This document shows positions 11,020-18,250 of a stretch of 64,000 nt of DNA, piece by piece. The notes below the pieces were generated by a model that saw nothing but the letters and a program-made list of their open reading frames with translations, ran no database searches and was not told where the DNA came from. Both the position numbers and the translations under genes were made by a program. Numbering within the stretch: position 1 is the stretch's first letter; the number at the start of each line of letters is the position of its first letter. The stretch comes from Pseudomonadota bacterium. Its GTDB lineage: Bacteria > Pseudomonadota > Gammaproteobacteria > Burkholderiales > Rhodocyclaceae. The stretch spans positions 180,745 through 244,744 of the forward strand of contig JAFEDK010000017.1 in the NCBI GenBank assembly GCA_018241665.1, written 5' to 3'.

Positions 11020-13296
11020 ATGTCAACCTCCGAAGTTCAGGCATATCACGTTGATTTCGCGCTCCACACACTAGGCTGGAAGGCTTTTCAGGATTTGTGT
11101 GCACAGGTTATGGAGGAGGAACTGAAGACCACGGTCTCGGTGTATCGAGAGGCCCAAGACGGCGGTCAAGATGCAGTGTTTATTGCGAAGAGCCCTGATC
11201 AGCTCGTCGTGGTGGGGTCGGTGCAATGCAAGTTTTCCAGCAAGCGCGATCAACGCCTGCGGCCATCAGACATCACCAGCGAACTTGATAATGTTAAAGA
11301 GCTCATTACCAAGAAGATGGCGACCGTCTACTACTTTATTACAAGCATGGGAGTGGATGCCGGTGTCGCTAGAGAGGTCCGTGAAAAGCTATCCGTCTTG
11401 GGAGTAATGGAGCCCCATGTTGTTGGCAGGGAGTGGTTACTGGGTAAGATCAGGGGGAGTCCCCGCTTGCGAGCACTGGTTCCCCGTGTCTACGGCCTTG
11501 GAGACCTCTCAACTATTCTTGACGAACGGTGTGCAGCCCAAACCCTAGCCTTGCTGGGTGACCACCACAAGGCTCTCAATGTGTACGTGCCAACGGCGCC
11601 TCATCGAGCTGCGGTCGACATACTGAGAAAGCATAAACTCGTACTCCTCCTCGGCTCACCCGCAACTGGAAAGTCTACCCTGGCCGCAATCCTTGCCATG
11701 ATGGCGGTCGACAAGAACGAAGTGCAGGTATTTAAGTGTGACGGACCAATAGAGCTGAAACAGCACTGGAATCCACACGACAACAAGCGTTTGTTCTGGG
11801 TCGATGATGCCTTCGGCTCCAACCTGTTGATGCCTGAGTATGTCAATGCTTGGATTGAGTTCATGCCGAAGCTCAAGACAGCGCTCGACCATGGCTGTCA
11901 CTTCATTCTCACATCTCGCACGCACATCTGGATGGATGCCAAGCCTCGCCTTGGCTCAAGAAATCATCCCCTTTTAGATTCGGGGGCTGCAGTCGTTAAA
12001 GTTGGCAACCTGAAGCCATCTGAGCGTGAGCAAATTCTTTACAACCATTTGAAGGCCGGAACTCAACCGCCAGGCTGGGTGGCACGGATAAAGGAACACC
12101 TGCCGCAGCTTTCCACACAGGACGGTCTACTACCAGAGCTTGCACGGCGGCTTGGGGATAAGGATTACACCGAGCACATCCGAAAGCTTCCGGATGACCT
12201 GATGCGCTTCATCGCCCATCCACAGGAATTCTTGGTGCAGACATTCTTGGAGCTCTCGGTAGAGCAACAAGCTGCTCTGACTTTGGTGTTCCTCACTCGG
12301 TCCAGGTTGCAGATCAACGTCCTACCGGAGGGAGAGACTAGCTTGGTGACGACAAGCTACGGGGTGAGCAAGGCCCAGATGACTCAGGCCCTGCAGCAGT
12401 TAGCTGGGTCATTCATTCTCCGGCGAAGTGACGGTGACAAAGAGTATTGGGCTTTCTGGCACCCGACATTTGCCGACGCCATCAGCGCAATTCTGAGCAA
12501 GCGTCCTGACCTGATTGATGTCTACGTCCGCGGAGCTGGGCTGGACATACTTCTTACCGAAGTGATTTGCGAGGGTGCCGCGCCTGTTCGCGACGCCGTG
12601 GTTGTCCCTCTCAGTAGCAGTGATGCACTCGTTGACCGATTGCTTGAAACTCCCGACGAAGAAAGTGCAAACAACCAATTGTTTGAGTTTCTGAATCGTC
12701 GACTTCCCAAGGAGTTGGTCCGAAAGGTCTTGGAGCGAGCACCCGATCTTCTCGGCAGGCAAAGCAAGCGTTCTAGGTGGATTCATTTCCGCCGTAGGGA
12801 GGATATCCAGCTTCGGGCAACCGCCCATGAAATGGGGGTACTGGATGAGGAAGTGCGCTCAACTACGGTAACAATGCTGCAGGACGGCGCCCTTTACTCA
12901 CTCGACGCCTCATTTATCCAGGATGACCGAATCCTCGCAATGTTCCGACCTTCGGAGCTGATGTATCTGACTGCAGGCCTGTTGGCCAAGCTGGACTCGG
13001 AGATTTCACGAAAGATCTCAGATTGTCGAGAGGATGCCGACCCGGACAGCGACATTGACAGTCAGTTCGAAGAGGTCTCCGACTTCCTCGACCATCTTAA
13101 ATACCTAGTCGAAGCTAATGATGTCTTCGAAGAAAAGCATGGCGAGCTGACCGCTGAATTAGAGCAATCCAAGAGGGATGTTGAAGCCGAAAAGTCGAAT
13201 GAGGAAGAGGAAGGCAGTTTCTTTAGCAGTGTTCCCCAGGCAGTGCAACGTGAGCAACACGGTGGCCGCTCTATCTTTAGCGACGTTGATGAATAA
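11020..13296 (+). CDS. Restriction-endonuclease-like plus STAND-type NTPase protein, probable anti-phage defence
   Basis: A 758-aa protein with two recognisable parts. Residues about 20-140 look like an Mrr/PD-(D/E)xK nuclease: a conserved acidic residue in AQVMEEEL, D51 in DGGQDAVF and a Q-C-K triad at 69-71. Residues from about 195 form a P-loop NTPase with Walker A LGSPATGKST (211-220) and Walker B LFWVDDAFG (258-266), the pattern of the STAND/nSTAND3-like NTPases found in defence genes. The C-terminal half is helical, acidic and ends in GRSIFSDVDE. The ATG at 11020 is preferred over upstream in-frame starts because GGAAG precedes it. Codon use and GC are clearly lower than in the flanking core genes, suggesting transfer. 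Target and trigger are unknown. Confidence 0.75.
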   Translation: MSTSEVQAYHVDFALHTLGWKAFQDLCAQVMEEELKTTVSVYREAQDGGQDAVFIAKSPDQLVVVGSVQCKFSSKRDQRLRPSDITSELDNVKELITKKMATVYYFITSMGVDAGVAREVREKLSVLGVMEPHVVGREWLLGKIRGSPRLRALVPRVYGLGDLSTILDERCAAQTLALLGDHHKALNVYVPTAPHRAAVDILRKHKLVLLLGSPATGKSTLAAILAMMAVDKNEVQVFKCDGPIELKQHWNPHDNKRLFWVDDAFGSNLLMPEYVNAWIEFMPKLKTALDHGCHFILTSRTHIWMDAKPRLGSRNHPLLDSGAAVVKVGNLKPSEREQILYNHLKAGTQPPGWVARIKEHLPQLSTQDGLLPELARRLGDKDYTEHIRKLPDDLMRFIAHPQEFLVQTFLELSVEQQAALTLVFLTRSRLQINVLPEGETSLVTTSYGVSKAQMTQALQQLAGSFILRRSDGDKEYWAFWHPTFADAISAILSKRPDLIDVYVRGAGLDILLTEVICEGAAPVRDAVVVPLSSSDALVDRLLETPDEESANNQLFEFLNRRLPKELVRKVLERAPDLLGRQSKRSRWIHFRRREDIQLRATAHEMGVLDEEVRSTTVTMLQDGALYSLDASFIQDDRILAMFRPSELMYLTAGLLAKLDSEISRKISDCREDADPDSDIDSQFEEVSDFLDHLKYLVEANDVFEEKHGELTAELEQSKRDVEAEKSNEEEEGSFFSSVPQAVQREQHGGRSIFSDVDE

Positions 13297-13402
13297 CTAA
13301 AATTGATTTTTTCTCGCCCCCGCACTAGTACCAGGCCTGAATATTGAATACATAAGGCAGAAATGGGTATGTCTGGATTCCTGTGTAAACAGGCCATTGC
13401 TC

Positions 13403-13410
13403 ACAGCTTT
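13403..13410. repeat. Target-site duplication, left copy
   Basis: ACAGCTTT, identical to 15790-15797 on the other side of the IS66 element. Perfect conservation suggests a recent insertion. Confidence 0.93.
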
Positions 13411-13495
13411 GTAAGCCCCCGGCCATCCCATCTTCTGCCAGCCCCATAGCTCGCTAAACATAGTGTCCACTAGCCAAATAGAAGTGGACACTTTG

Positions 13496-13861
13496 ATGAA
13501 CGTCACGAAGCCTCGCCGGATCCGTCGCACCCACTCCGAGGAGTTCAAGCAGTCCCTGATCGAAGCCTGCAGCGAGCCCGATGCCTCGGTCGCCGGCGTG
13601 GCCCTGGCGAACGGGATCAACGCCAACCAGCTGCGGCGCTGGATGCGCGAGCGGGGCATCGAGCCGCCCGAGCTATCCTGCCTGCCCTTACGTGTGGCGG
13701 CCTCCGAGCCGATGGGCGGCTTCGTCCCGGTGCAGCTTTCCCCCTGCGTTGATCCACCCATCCGGCTGGAACTGCGCAAAGGTGCCGCAGTGGTCACGGT
13801 AGACTGGCCCGCGTCTTCGGCCGCCGCCTGTGGTGCCTGGCTGCGCGAGTGGCTCGGGTGA
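13496..13861 (+). CDS. tnpA: IS66 TnpA-like accessory protein
   Basis: A 121-aa protein of the first IS66 reading frame. It has a helix-turn-helix of the transposase IS3/IS911 type: RRTHSEEFKQSLIEAC, then SVAGVALANGINANQLRRW near residues 28-47. The rest is a short beta-rich tail (PIRLELRKGAAVVTVDWP) seen in this family. The ATG at 13496 is chosen over an upstream in-frame ATG at 13463. Its stop overlaps the GTG start of tnpB as GTGA, so translation is probably coupled. Confidence 0.88.
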   Translation: MNVTKPRRIRRTHSEEFKQSLIEACSEPDASVAGVALANGINANQLRRWMRERGIEPPELSCLPLRVAASEPMGGFVPVQLSPCVDPPIRLELRKGAAVVTVDWPASSAAACGAWLREWLG

Positions 13862-14187
13862 TCCGGGTCGAAGCCTTATGGCTGTCGGTGGCGCCGCTCG
13901 ACATGCGCGCCGGCATGGACACGCTCCTTGCCCAGGTGGTGCAGGTCTTCGGTGAGGCCTGCCCGCATCATGCCTACCTCTTCGCCAACCGGCGCGGCAC
14001 CCGGGTGAAGGTGCTGATCCATGATGGCCAGGGAATCTGGCTCGCCTGCCGGCGGCTCAACCAAGGGCGCTTCCGTTGGGCCGCGGGGAACGGCTCGCTA
14101 ACGCTCTCCCAGGCCCAGTTCGACGCCCTGGTGCTGGGGCTGCCCTGGCAACAGCTGCGGGATGACGGTGTGATTCGAATGACCTGA
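13858..14187 (+). CDS. tnpB: IS66 TnpB-like protein (IS66 Orf2)
   Basis: A 109-aa protein of the IS66 Orf2 family, needed for IS66 transposition though its exact action is unclear. It carries the family core DMRAGMDTLLAQV, then a G-E-A-C-P-HHAYLFANRRGTRVKVLIHDGQGIWLACRRL block and the ending RWAAG-L-LSQAQFDALVLGLPW. The GTG at 13858 overlaps the tnpA stop; an alternative GTG lies three codons earlier. It is followed after 61 bases by tnpC. Confidence 0.92.
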   Translation: MIRVEALWLSVAPLDMRAGMDTLLAQVVQVFGEACPHHAYLFANRRGTRVKVLIHDGQGIWLACRRLNQGRFRWAAGNGSLTLSQAQFDALVLGLPWQQLRDDGVIRMT

Positions 14188-14248
14188 CGGTGCACCATCG
14201 GGGGATGCCCGGATGGCCGCAAGGACGCGCTGGAGCCATGATTTGCCC

Positions 14249-15754
14249 ATGGTTCTCCCCGCCAACCTCCACGAACTCGACGCCGACGCCCTGCGTCAGC
14301 TGCTCATCGCGCAGGATCGGGAGCTTACCTGGCGCCAAAGCAAGATCGACCAGCTCACTCATGAGCTTGCGTTGCACAAGCGCTGGCGCTTCGGGATCAA
14401 GACCGAGCGCCTGTCGGCAGAGCAGGCCCAGCTGTTCGAGGAAACGGTCGAGGCCGACCTGGCTGCGATGACCGAGGAGCTCGAACAGCTCTCCGGCAAA
14501 CCCGCATCCGCCAAGGGCCAGGCCAAGCGCAAACCCCTGCCGCCCGAACTGCCTCGCACCGAGATCCATCACGAACCGGACTCCACCCTCTGTGCCTGTG
14601 GCTGCCAGATGAAACGCATTGGTGAGGACGTGGCCGAGAAGCTCGACTACACCCCGGGCATCTTCAGCGTCGAGCGCCACATCCGCGGCAAGTGGATCTG
14701 CCAGGCGTGCGAAACCCTGGTGCAGGCCCCGGTGCCCGCGCATGTGATCGACAAGGGCATCCCTACCACCGGGCTGCTAGCCCAGGTGCTGGTGGCCAAG
14801 TACCAGGATCATCTGCCGCTCTATCGCCAGGAAGCCATCTTTGGCCGGGCGGGGCTCGCCATTCCCCAATCCACGCTGGCCCAGTGGGTCGGCCAGATGG
14901 GCGTGCAGTTGCAAGCGCTGGTCGATGCGCTGAAGGCAGAACTACTCGCCTTTCCGGTACTGCATGCCGACGAGACGCCGGTGGCCATGCTCGACCCCGG
15001 GGCTGGCAAGACCCACCGGGCCTATCTGTGGTCCTACAGCATCGGTGCCCACGATCCGGTCCGGGCGGTGATCTACGACTTTGCCGACAGCCGCGCCGGC
15101 AAGCACGCCCAGGACTTCCTGGGCGACTGGCGTGGCACCCTCGTCTGCGACGATTACTCGGGCTACAAGGCCTTGATCGCCAAAGGCGTGACCGAAGCCG
15201 GCTGCATGGCCCACGCGCGGCGCAAGTTCTTCGAGCTCCAGGAGCACGGGCAAAGCCAGATCGCCGGCCAGGCGCTGGAGCGGATCGCTGCGCTCTACGG
15301 CATCGAGCAAGACGCGCGGGAGCTGAAGGCCGAAGCCCGCCAGGCTCTGCGAGAAACGCGTGCCCGGCCGCTGCTGGAGGACTTGAAAGCCTGGCTGCTA
15401 GCGTGTCGGGGCAAGATTCCCAACGGGTCATCCAGCGCCAAAGCCATCGAGTACGCCCTCAAACGCTGGGCGGCGCTGACCCATTACCTGACGGATGGAA
15501 ACGTCCCCATCGACAACAACTGGATCGAGAACCAGATTCGGCCGATTGCCATTGGCCGCAAGAACTGGCTCTTTGCCGGATCGCTGCGCGCCGGCAAGCG
15601 CGCGGCGGCGATCATGAGCCTGATCCAGTCGGCGCGCTTGAATGGGCATGAGCCCTACGCCTACTTGAAGGATGTCCTCACCCGCCTGCCGACTCAGCCA
15701 CAGAGTCGGATCGGGGAGTTGTTGCCACATCGGTGGCAGCCGGATTCAGCTTAA
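14249..15754 (+). CDS. tnpC: IS66 transposase (TnpC)
   Basis: A 501-aa IS66 transposase. The N-terminus has a leucine-rich coiled segment (RQLLIAQDRELTWRQSKIDQLTHELALHKRWRF in part) followed by the RFG-KTERLS motif, a zinc-finger-like C-x-C-x-C region near residues 110-160 (LCACGCQM and ICQACETLV) and the DDE catalytic domain: VLHADETPVAML, LVCDDYSGYKAL and a C-terminal glutamate in DNNWIENQIRPIAIGRKNWLFAGS. The length is near the family norm and no interruption is seen, so it is probably functional. The stop lies 35 bases before the right terminal repeat. Confidence 0.95.
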   Translation: MVLPANLHELDADALRQLLIAQDRELTWRQSKIDQLTHELALHKRWRFGIKTERLSAEQAQLFEETVEADLAAMTEELEQLSGKPASAKGQAKRKPLPPELPRTEIHHEPDSTLCACGCQMKRIGEDVAEKLDYTPGIFSVERHIRGKWICQACETLVQAPVPAHVIDKGIPTTGLLAQVLVAKYQDHLPLYRQEAIFGRAGLAIPQSTLAQWVGQMGVQLQALVDALKAELLAFPVLHADETPVAMLDPGAGKTHRAYLWSYSIGAHDPVRAVIYDFADSRAGKHAQDFLGDWRGTLVCDDYSGYKALIAKGVTEAGCMAHARRKFFELQEHGQSQIAGQALERIAALYGIEQDARELKAEARQALRETRARPLLEDLKAWLLACRGKIPNGSSSAKAIEYALKRWAALTHYLTDGNVPIDNNWIENQIRPIAIGRKNWLFAGSLRAGKRAAAIMSLIQSARLNGHEPYAYLKDVLTRLPTQPQSRIGELLPHRWQPDSA

Positions 15755-15789
15755 GGCTCGGTCAAGAGGGGATCGCCGGGCGCTTACAC

Positions 15790-15797
15790 AGCTTTGC
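15790..15797. repeat. Target-site duplication, right copy
   Basis: ACAGCTTT, identical to the left copy at 13403-13410. It confirms the exact right end of the IS66 element at 15789. Confidence 0.93.
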
Positions 15798-15899
15798 TGA
15801 TCGGTAGCTTCGGCCGATGACAAGCCTTACAGACCAGCGGCAGGAGCTCGGAAAATTCTGCCGTACGATCAGTTACCCGCTGTGGCCAGCGATCACGAG

Positions 15900-16682
15900 C
15901 TAGTTCAGTTTATCGATCACCTTGGTCGCTATTTCAAGCAAGTGCTGGCCCGTTTTTATGACCTTTTCTGCATCCCCGGCAACTTCAGCAGTTTTTTTCC
16001 AGACTTTATAGAGTCCCCCAGCAAGGCGATTCATTGCGGTTTCGTCCGCATTTTCTGCTGCCGAGCGGATTTCGTCTTGGTCGATCTGGATGTCGGTTAT
16101 CAAAGCTCTCGCAGCATCCTTCATTGGCTTGGTTCCCTGAACGGGACACAGGCGGATAGCTCGTCGAATCCCCTCCAGATGCTTTGATATCGTATCTACG
16201 ATAAACCGTGGTAATCCTGGTGCTTTCAGCGCCTCCTCAAGCTCCACAAGCAGCTCTTTGAGCGCTGAAAGCTCCTCATCGGTAGTAGTCGAAGCCTCTT
16301 CAGGGAGGACGTACGAATACCAAGCGAAGGAGAGCATAACCTCATCCTTCATATAGTTGGAAATTGTTGTCCCCCACGGCGCAGAGAGGTTTGTCGCGGT
16401 CATAGCCTGCTCGGGGTAGGTGACGTAATAACTCAACAAACTCTCGGGCACCCCAAAGTCGGCCAGAAGTGCACGCATCGAACGAAGCTCCCGCGTAGTC
16501 GCGACCAGCATGTCGGTGACCTCGTGGGTTAGATCTAGACCTTGAGCGGACTCAGCGAGGTCGAACGCAAACGCCCATGCGTCCAGTGTCGACTTTTGAT
16601 GCGAAGCGCTCATAGCTTTCGCAAAGAGCCTGGTTAGGCGTGCTGCTGAGTTCGATTTTTCTTGGGGTGTAGGGTATGCCAT
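15900..16682 (-). CDS. Hypothetical protein (260 aa), helical, accessory
   Basis: I do not recognise this protein. It is mostly helical, without signal peptide or clear membrane helix, and has acidic stretches (ALKELLVELEEALKAP) and an amphipathic C-terminus (GQHLLEIATKVIDKLN) that could form a coiled coil or lie on a membrane. The N-terminal part contains AWAFAFDLAESAQGLDL and a Tyr/Trp-rich middle (SYYVTYPEQ, FAWYSYVLPEE). No obvious ribosome-binding site precedes the ATG at 16682. GC content is about 52 percent by eye, lower than the core genes. It lies just outside the right end of the IS66 element and faces it. Confidence 0.65.
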   Translation of the reverse strand: MAYPTPQEKSNSAARLTRLFAKAMSASHQKSTLDAWAFAFDLAESAQGLDLTHEVTDMLVATTRELRSMRALLADFGVPESLLSYYVTYPEQAMTATNLSAPWGTTISNYMKDEVMLSFAWYSYVLPEEASTTTDEELSALKELLVELEEALKAPGLPRFIVDTISKHLEGIRRAIRLCPVQGTKPMKDAARALITDIQIDQDEIRSAAENADETAMNRLAGGLYKVWKKTAEVAGDAEKVIKTGQHLLEIATKVIDKLN

Positions 16683-17133
16683 GCGAGGCGCTGAATGAAG
16701 TTAGGCGGCACCCATAACCATACCAACTTGTTGGCTTCATTGCCTCCAATGTCTTGTATTTAAAGCGTACTGTTCAGATAGTAAGTTGACAGCCATGAAT
16801 CCTCCTGCGGCAATGCTATGTGGAATAAGGGGCCGTCCGTTGCCCAGCGCGTTGTGCTGCGACGCCCTCGAGCGCCGTGCCTCGATCCGCGGCCGGAAGC
16901 CGACAGAGTGCGGTTTGACCTGCCAGCCGTGGATCTGGAAGCCCCGCAAGCACCGTACCGTGTTCTTGCAATCAGGCATCGGAGACCTAGACTATTAGGT
17001 CTTTGGCGTTTGGAGGGCGGGATTGGCTCTAGCACGCGAGTTCGCCGGACGGCAGCTATCTTTATGTATCGCCCCAAAGAGCAGTAAGCTATGCAGCAGT
17101 TAAGACTTACCTGCTCTGCTGCTTGCGGGTGGG
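16683..17133. other. Stretch with no convincing gene
   Basis: This segment mixes AT-rich and GC-rich patches. Several short frames are open on both strands (for example 16760-17077 on the minus strand and 16818-17087 on the plus strand) but they overlap each other, lack ribosome-binding sites and match nothing I know. The GC-rich block 16818-16980 may be a fragment of an older gene. A weak hairpin AGACCT/AGGTCT lies at 16984-17002. Confidence 0.4.
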
Positions 17134-17241
17134 ATGTTCGGAGACTTCCTAGGTGGTCTGCTGATCCTCGCCTCCATCATTTCCGTGATGGAGATCAAGT
17201 TCTCAATCGATGGTTCGCCCAAGAAAAGGAGCAAGAAATGA
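17134..17241 (+). CDS. 35-aa single-helix membrane microprotein
   Basis: A short frame ATG 17134 to TGA 17241 encodes a 35-residue peptide: MFGDFLGGLLILASIISVME, then a short linker and a basic tail ending SPKKRSKK. Residues 5-19 are hydrophobic enough for one membrane helix, and the lysine-rich end would stay in the cytoplasm. GGGTGGG just upstream is a modest ribosome-binding site. Its stop overlaps the next start as ATGA, and a strong terminator follows at 17371, which supports real expression. Small hydrophobic peptides with basic tails include type I toxins and phage holin-like peptides; I cannot tell which, if any, applies. Confidence 0.5.
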   Translation: MFGDFLGGLLILASIISVMEIKFSIDGSPKKRSKK

Positions 17242-17312
17242 AGATCGAAGTAAACCTGAAATGCAAGTGCAATGGCGCCAAGTCTCTGGGGGTTAAGGCA
17301 ACAGACCACTGA
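17238..17312 (+). CDS. 24-aa cysteine-containing microprotein coupled to the membrane microprotein
   Basis: ATG at 17238 overlaps the stop of the 35-aa frame (ATGA) and has AAGGAG at 17226-17231, six bases upstream, which is the best ribosome-binding site in the area. The peptide is MKIEVNLKCKCNGAKSLGVK followed by four residues. The C-K-C pair could bind metal or form a disulfide. No family is recognised. The good ribosome-binding site inside the end of the upstream frame argues for translational coupling. Confidence 0.42.
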   Translation: MKIEVNLKCKCNGAKSLGVKATDH

Positions 17313-17370
17313 GGGAAGCTAGAACGTTCGCTGCAAGTGGTGGGTAAGAGCAGACTCCCCCGCCAAAATT

Positions 17371-17393
17371 CAAAGCGCCCAATGGGCGCTTTG
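17371..17393 (+). terminator. Intrinsic terminator after the two microproteins
   Basis: A perfect 10-bp stem CAAAGCGCCC (17371-17380) with loop AAT and 17384-17393, followed by the T-rich run TTCTTTCTT. It lies 58 bases after the 24-aa frame and is correctly placed to end a short plus-strand transcript. Confidence 0.8.
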
Positions 17394-17472
17394 TTCTTTC
17401 TTAAACGAATTTCTTTTCATATTCAGCGGCGAGTTCTGAGGATGCAGTACGTGGCAAACTGTCCGAAATCAA

Positions 17473-17823
17473 GTGGCCCAGGGTTTGCCGTACTTCGAGG
17501 CGTACTACGCAGCCCTCGCTGCACATCGGAAGAGCACATGGCAAATCGGCGCCGACCTCGAGGCGGTATGCGGCCCCGACTTCCAACTGATCGCCAGCCT
17601 AAAGGCCTGTAACGACGACTTCTCAGGAATCGAGACCTGGTCTGCTGCGTTCTACCAGAAGTCGTCAAGTAATACCTTCACTGGTCGGGCTGATGCAATC
17701 TATCACCAAGATAGAACAGCCCCCAGAAGCTGGTTATCAGCATCTGCCAAAATGCGAACAGAAAAATCAACATATAGGTTGCAGACGTTAAAGTGTGGAA
17801 ATTCTCTGAAACGATTGCTTTAA
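17473..17823 (+). CDS. Questionable frame, possible gene fragment
   Basis: A 116-codon frame starts with GTG at 17473. The first 65 residues look coding (LPYFEAYYAALAAHRKSTWQ and following) and sit in a GC-richer patch that ends near 17660. The last 50 residues overlap the convergent membrane-protein gene by about 146 bases and have noise-like composition. I read it as the truncated end of an older gene running into the AT-rich insert; no family is recognised. Confidence 0.22.
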   Translation: MAQGLPYFEAYYAALAAHRKSTWQIGADLEAVCGPDFQLIASLKACNDDFSGIETWSAAFYQKSSSNTFTGRADAIYHQDRTAPRSWLSASAKMRTEKSTYRLQTLKCGNSLKRLL

Positions 17824-18250
17824 CAGGTAGAGAGATAGCCTGACCGAAGATTGCAAGCACAATCAGGATTAGGCTTTCAGCAGTCAAAAAGGCAAACATT
17901 GAACAGAGAAATCGTCTTCTTGTAAGTTCAATGGGCACTATCTGACCTTGAACCATGATATCCAGCTTAGGTGCTGGCTTGGGCATGGTCTTATCAATGT
18001 CTGTTTTGTTGAAGGTTGCTATTGCGGCAAGTGCTGCAATGTAGAAACCAGGTAAGCCTTGAACGAAACCAAGAATTTTAGCAATCAAAGCGCCATCAGC
18101 ATAAAAAACGATCGTTCCGAATTTTTTCAAACAGAACAAAATTCCTGTTGATAGAGTAGCCAAAACCAGAGGGTAAACCCAATCCACTACCCATTTCTGT
18201 TTGTGTTCGATGGATAGATAGGAAAGTGGTCTAAGCAAATGTCTGAACAT
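17678..18250 (-). CDS. Four-helix membrane protein, second gene of an AT-rich two-gene module
   Basis: A 190-aa integral membrane protein. Four hydrophobic stretches are clear: WVYPLVLATLSTGILFCL (about 28-45), ILGFVQGLPGFYIAALAAIA (about 60-82), FLCSMFAFLTAESLILIVLA (about 115-135) and MLIFLFAFWQMLITSFWGLF (about 158-180). The loop between helices 2 and 3 holds a polar, Lys-containing stretch (DIDKTMPKPAPKLDIMVQG). The ATG at 18250 overlaps the stop of the upstream 320-aa gene by one base (TAATG), so the two are almost certainly co-translated. GC is near 42 percent, far below the core. The arrangement of a soluble protein with a multi-helix membrane protein recalls abortive-infection pairs such as RexA/RexB, but this is only an architectural analogy. 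Confidence 0.75.
   Translation of the reverse strand: MFRHLLRPLSYLSIEHKQKWVVDWVYPLVLATLSTGILFCLKKFGTIVFYADGALIAKILGFVQGLPGFYIAALAAIATFNKTDIDKTMPKPAPKLDIMVQGQIVPIELTRRRFLCSMFAFLTAESLILIVLAIFGQAISLPVKAIVSENFHTLTSATYMLIFLFAFWQMLITSFWGLFYLGDRLHQPDQ

Larger units (their letters stand above)
13411..15789. mobile_element. Complete IS66-family insertion sequence (2379 bp)
   Basis: The element encodes the three proteins typical of IS66 (TnpA-, TnpB- and TnpC-like), all on the plus strand. Its ends are imperfect inverted repeats beginning GTAAGC: left GTAAGCCCCCGGCCATCCC (from 13411) and right, read inward on the other strand, GTAAGCGCCCGGCGATCCC (ending at 15789), differing at two of the first 19 positions. 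It is flanked by a perfect 8-bp direct repeat ACAGCTTT (13403-13410 and 15790-15797), the size expected for IS66. All three genes are open, so it could be active. It landed in sequence that I do not see as coding. Confidence 0.95.

Noticed and set aside
16760-17087. Overlapping short frames on both strands
   Set aside because: They overlap each other, have no ribosome-binding sites and no recognisable content.
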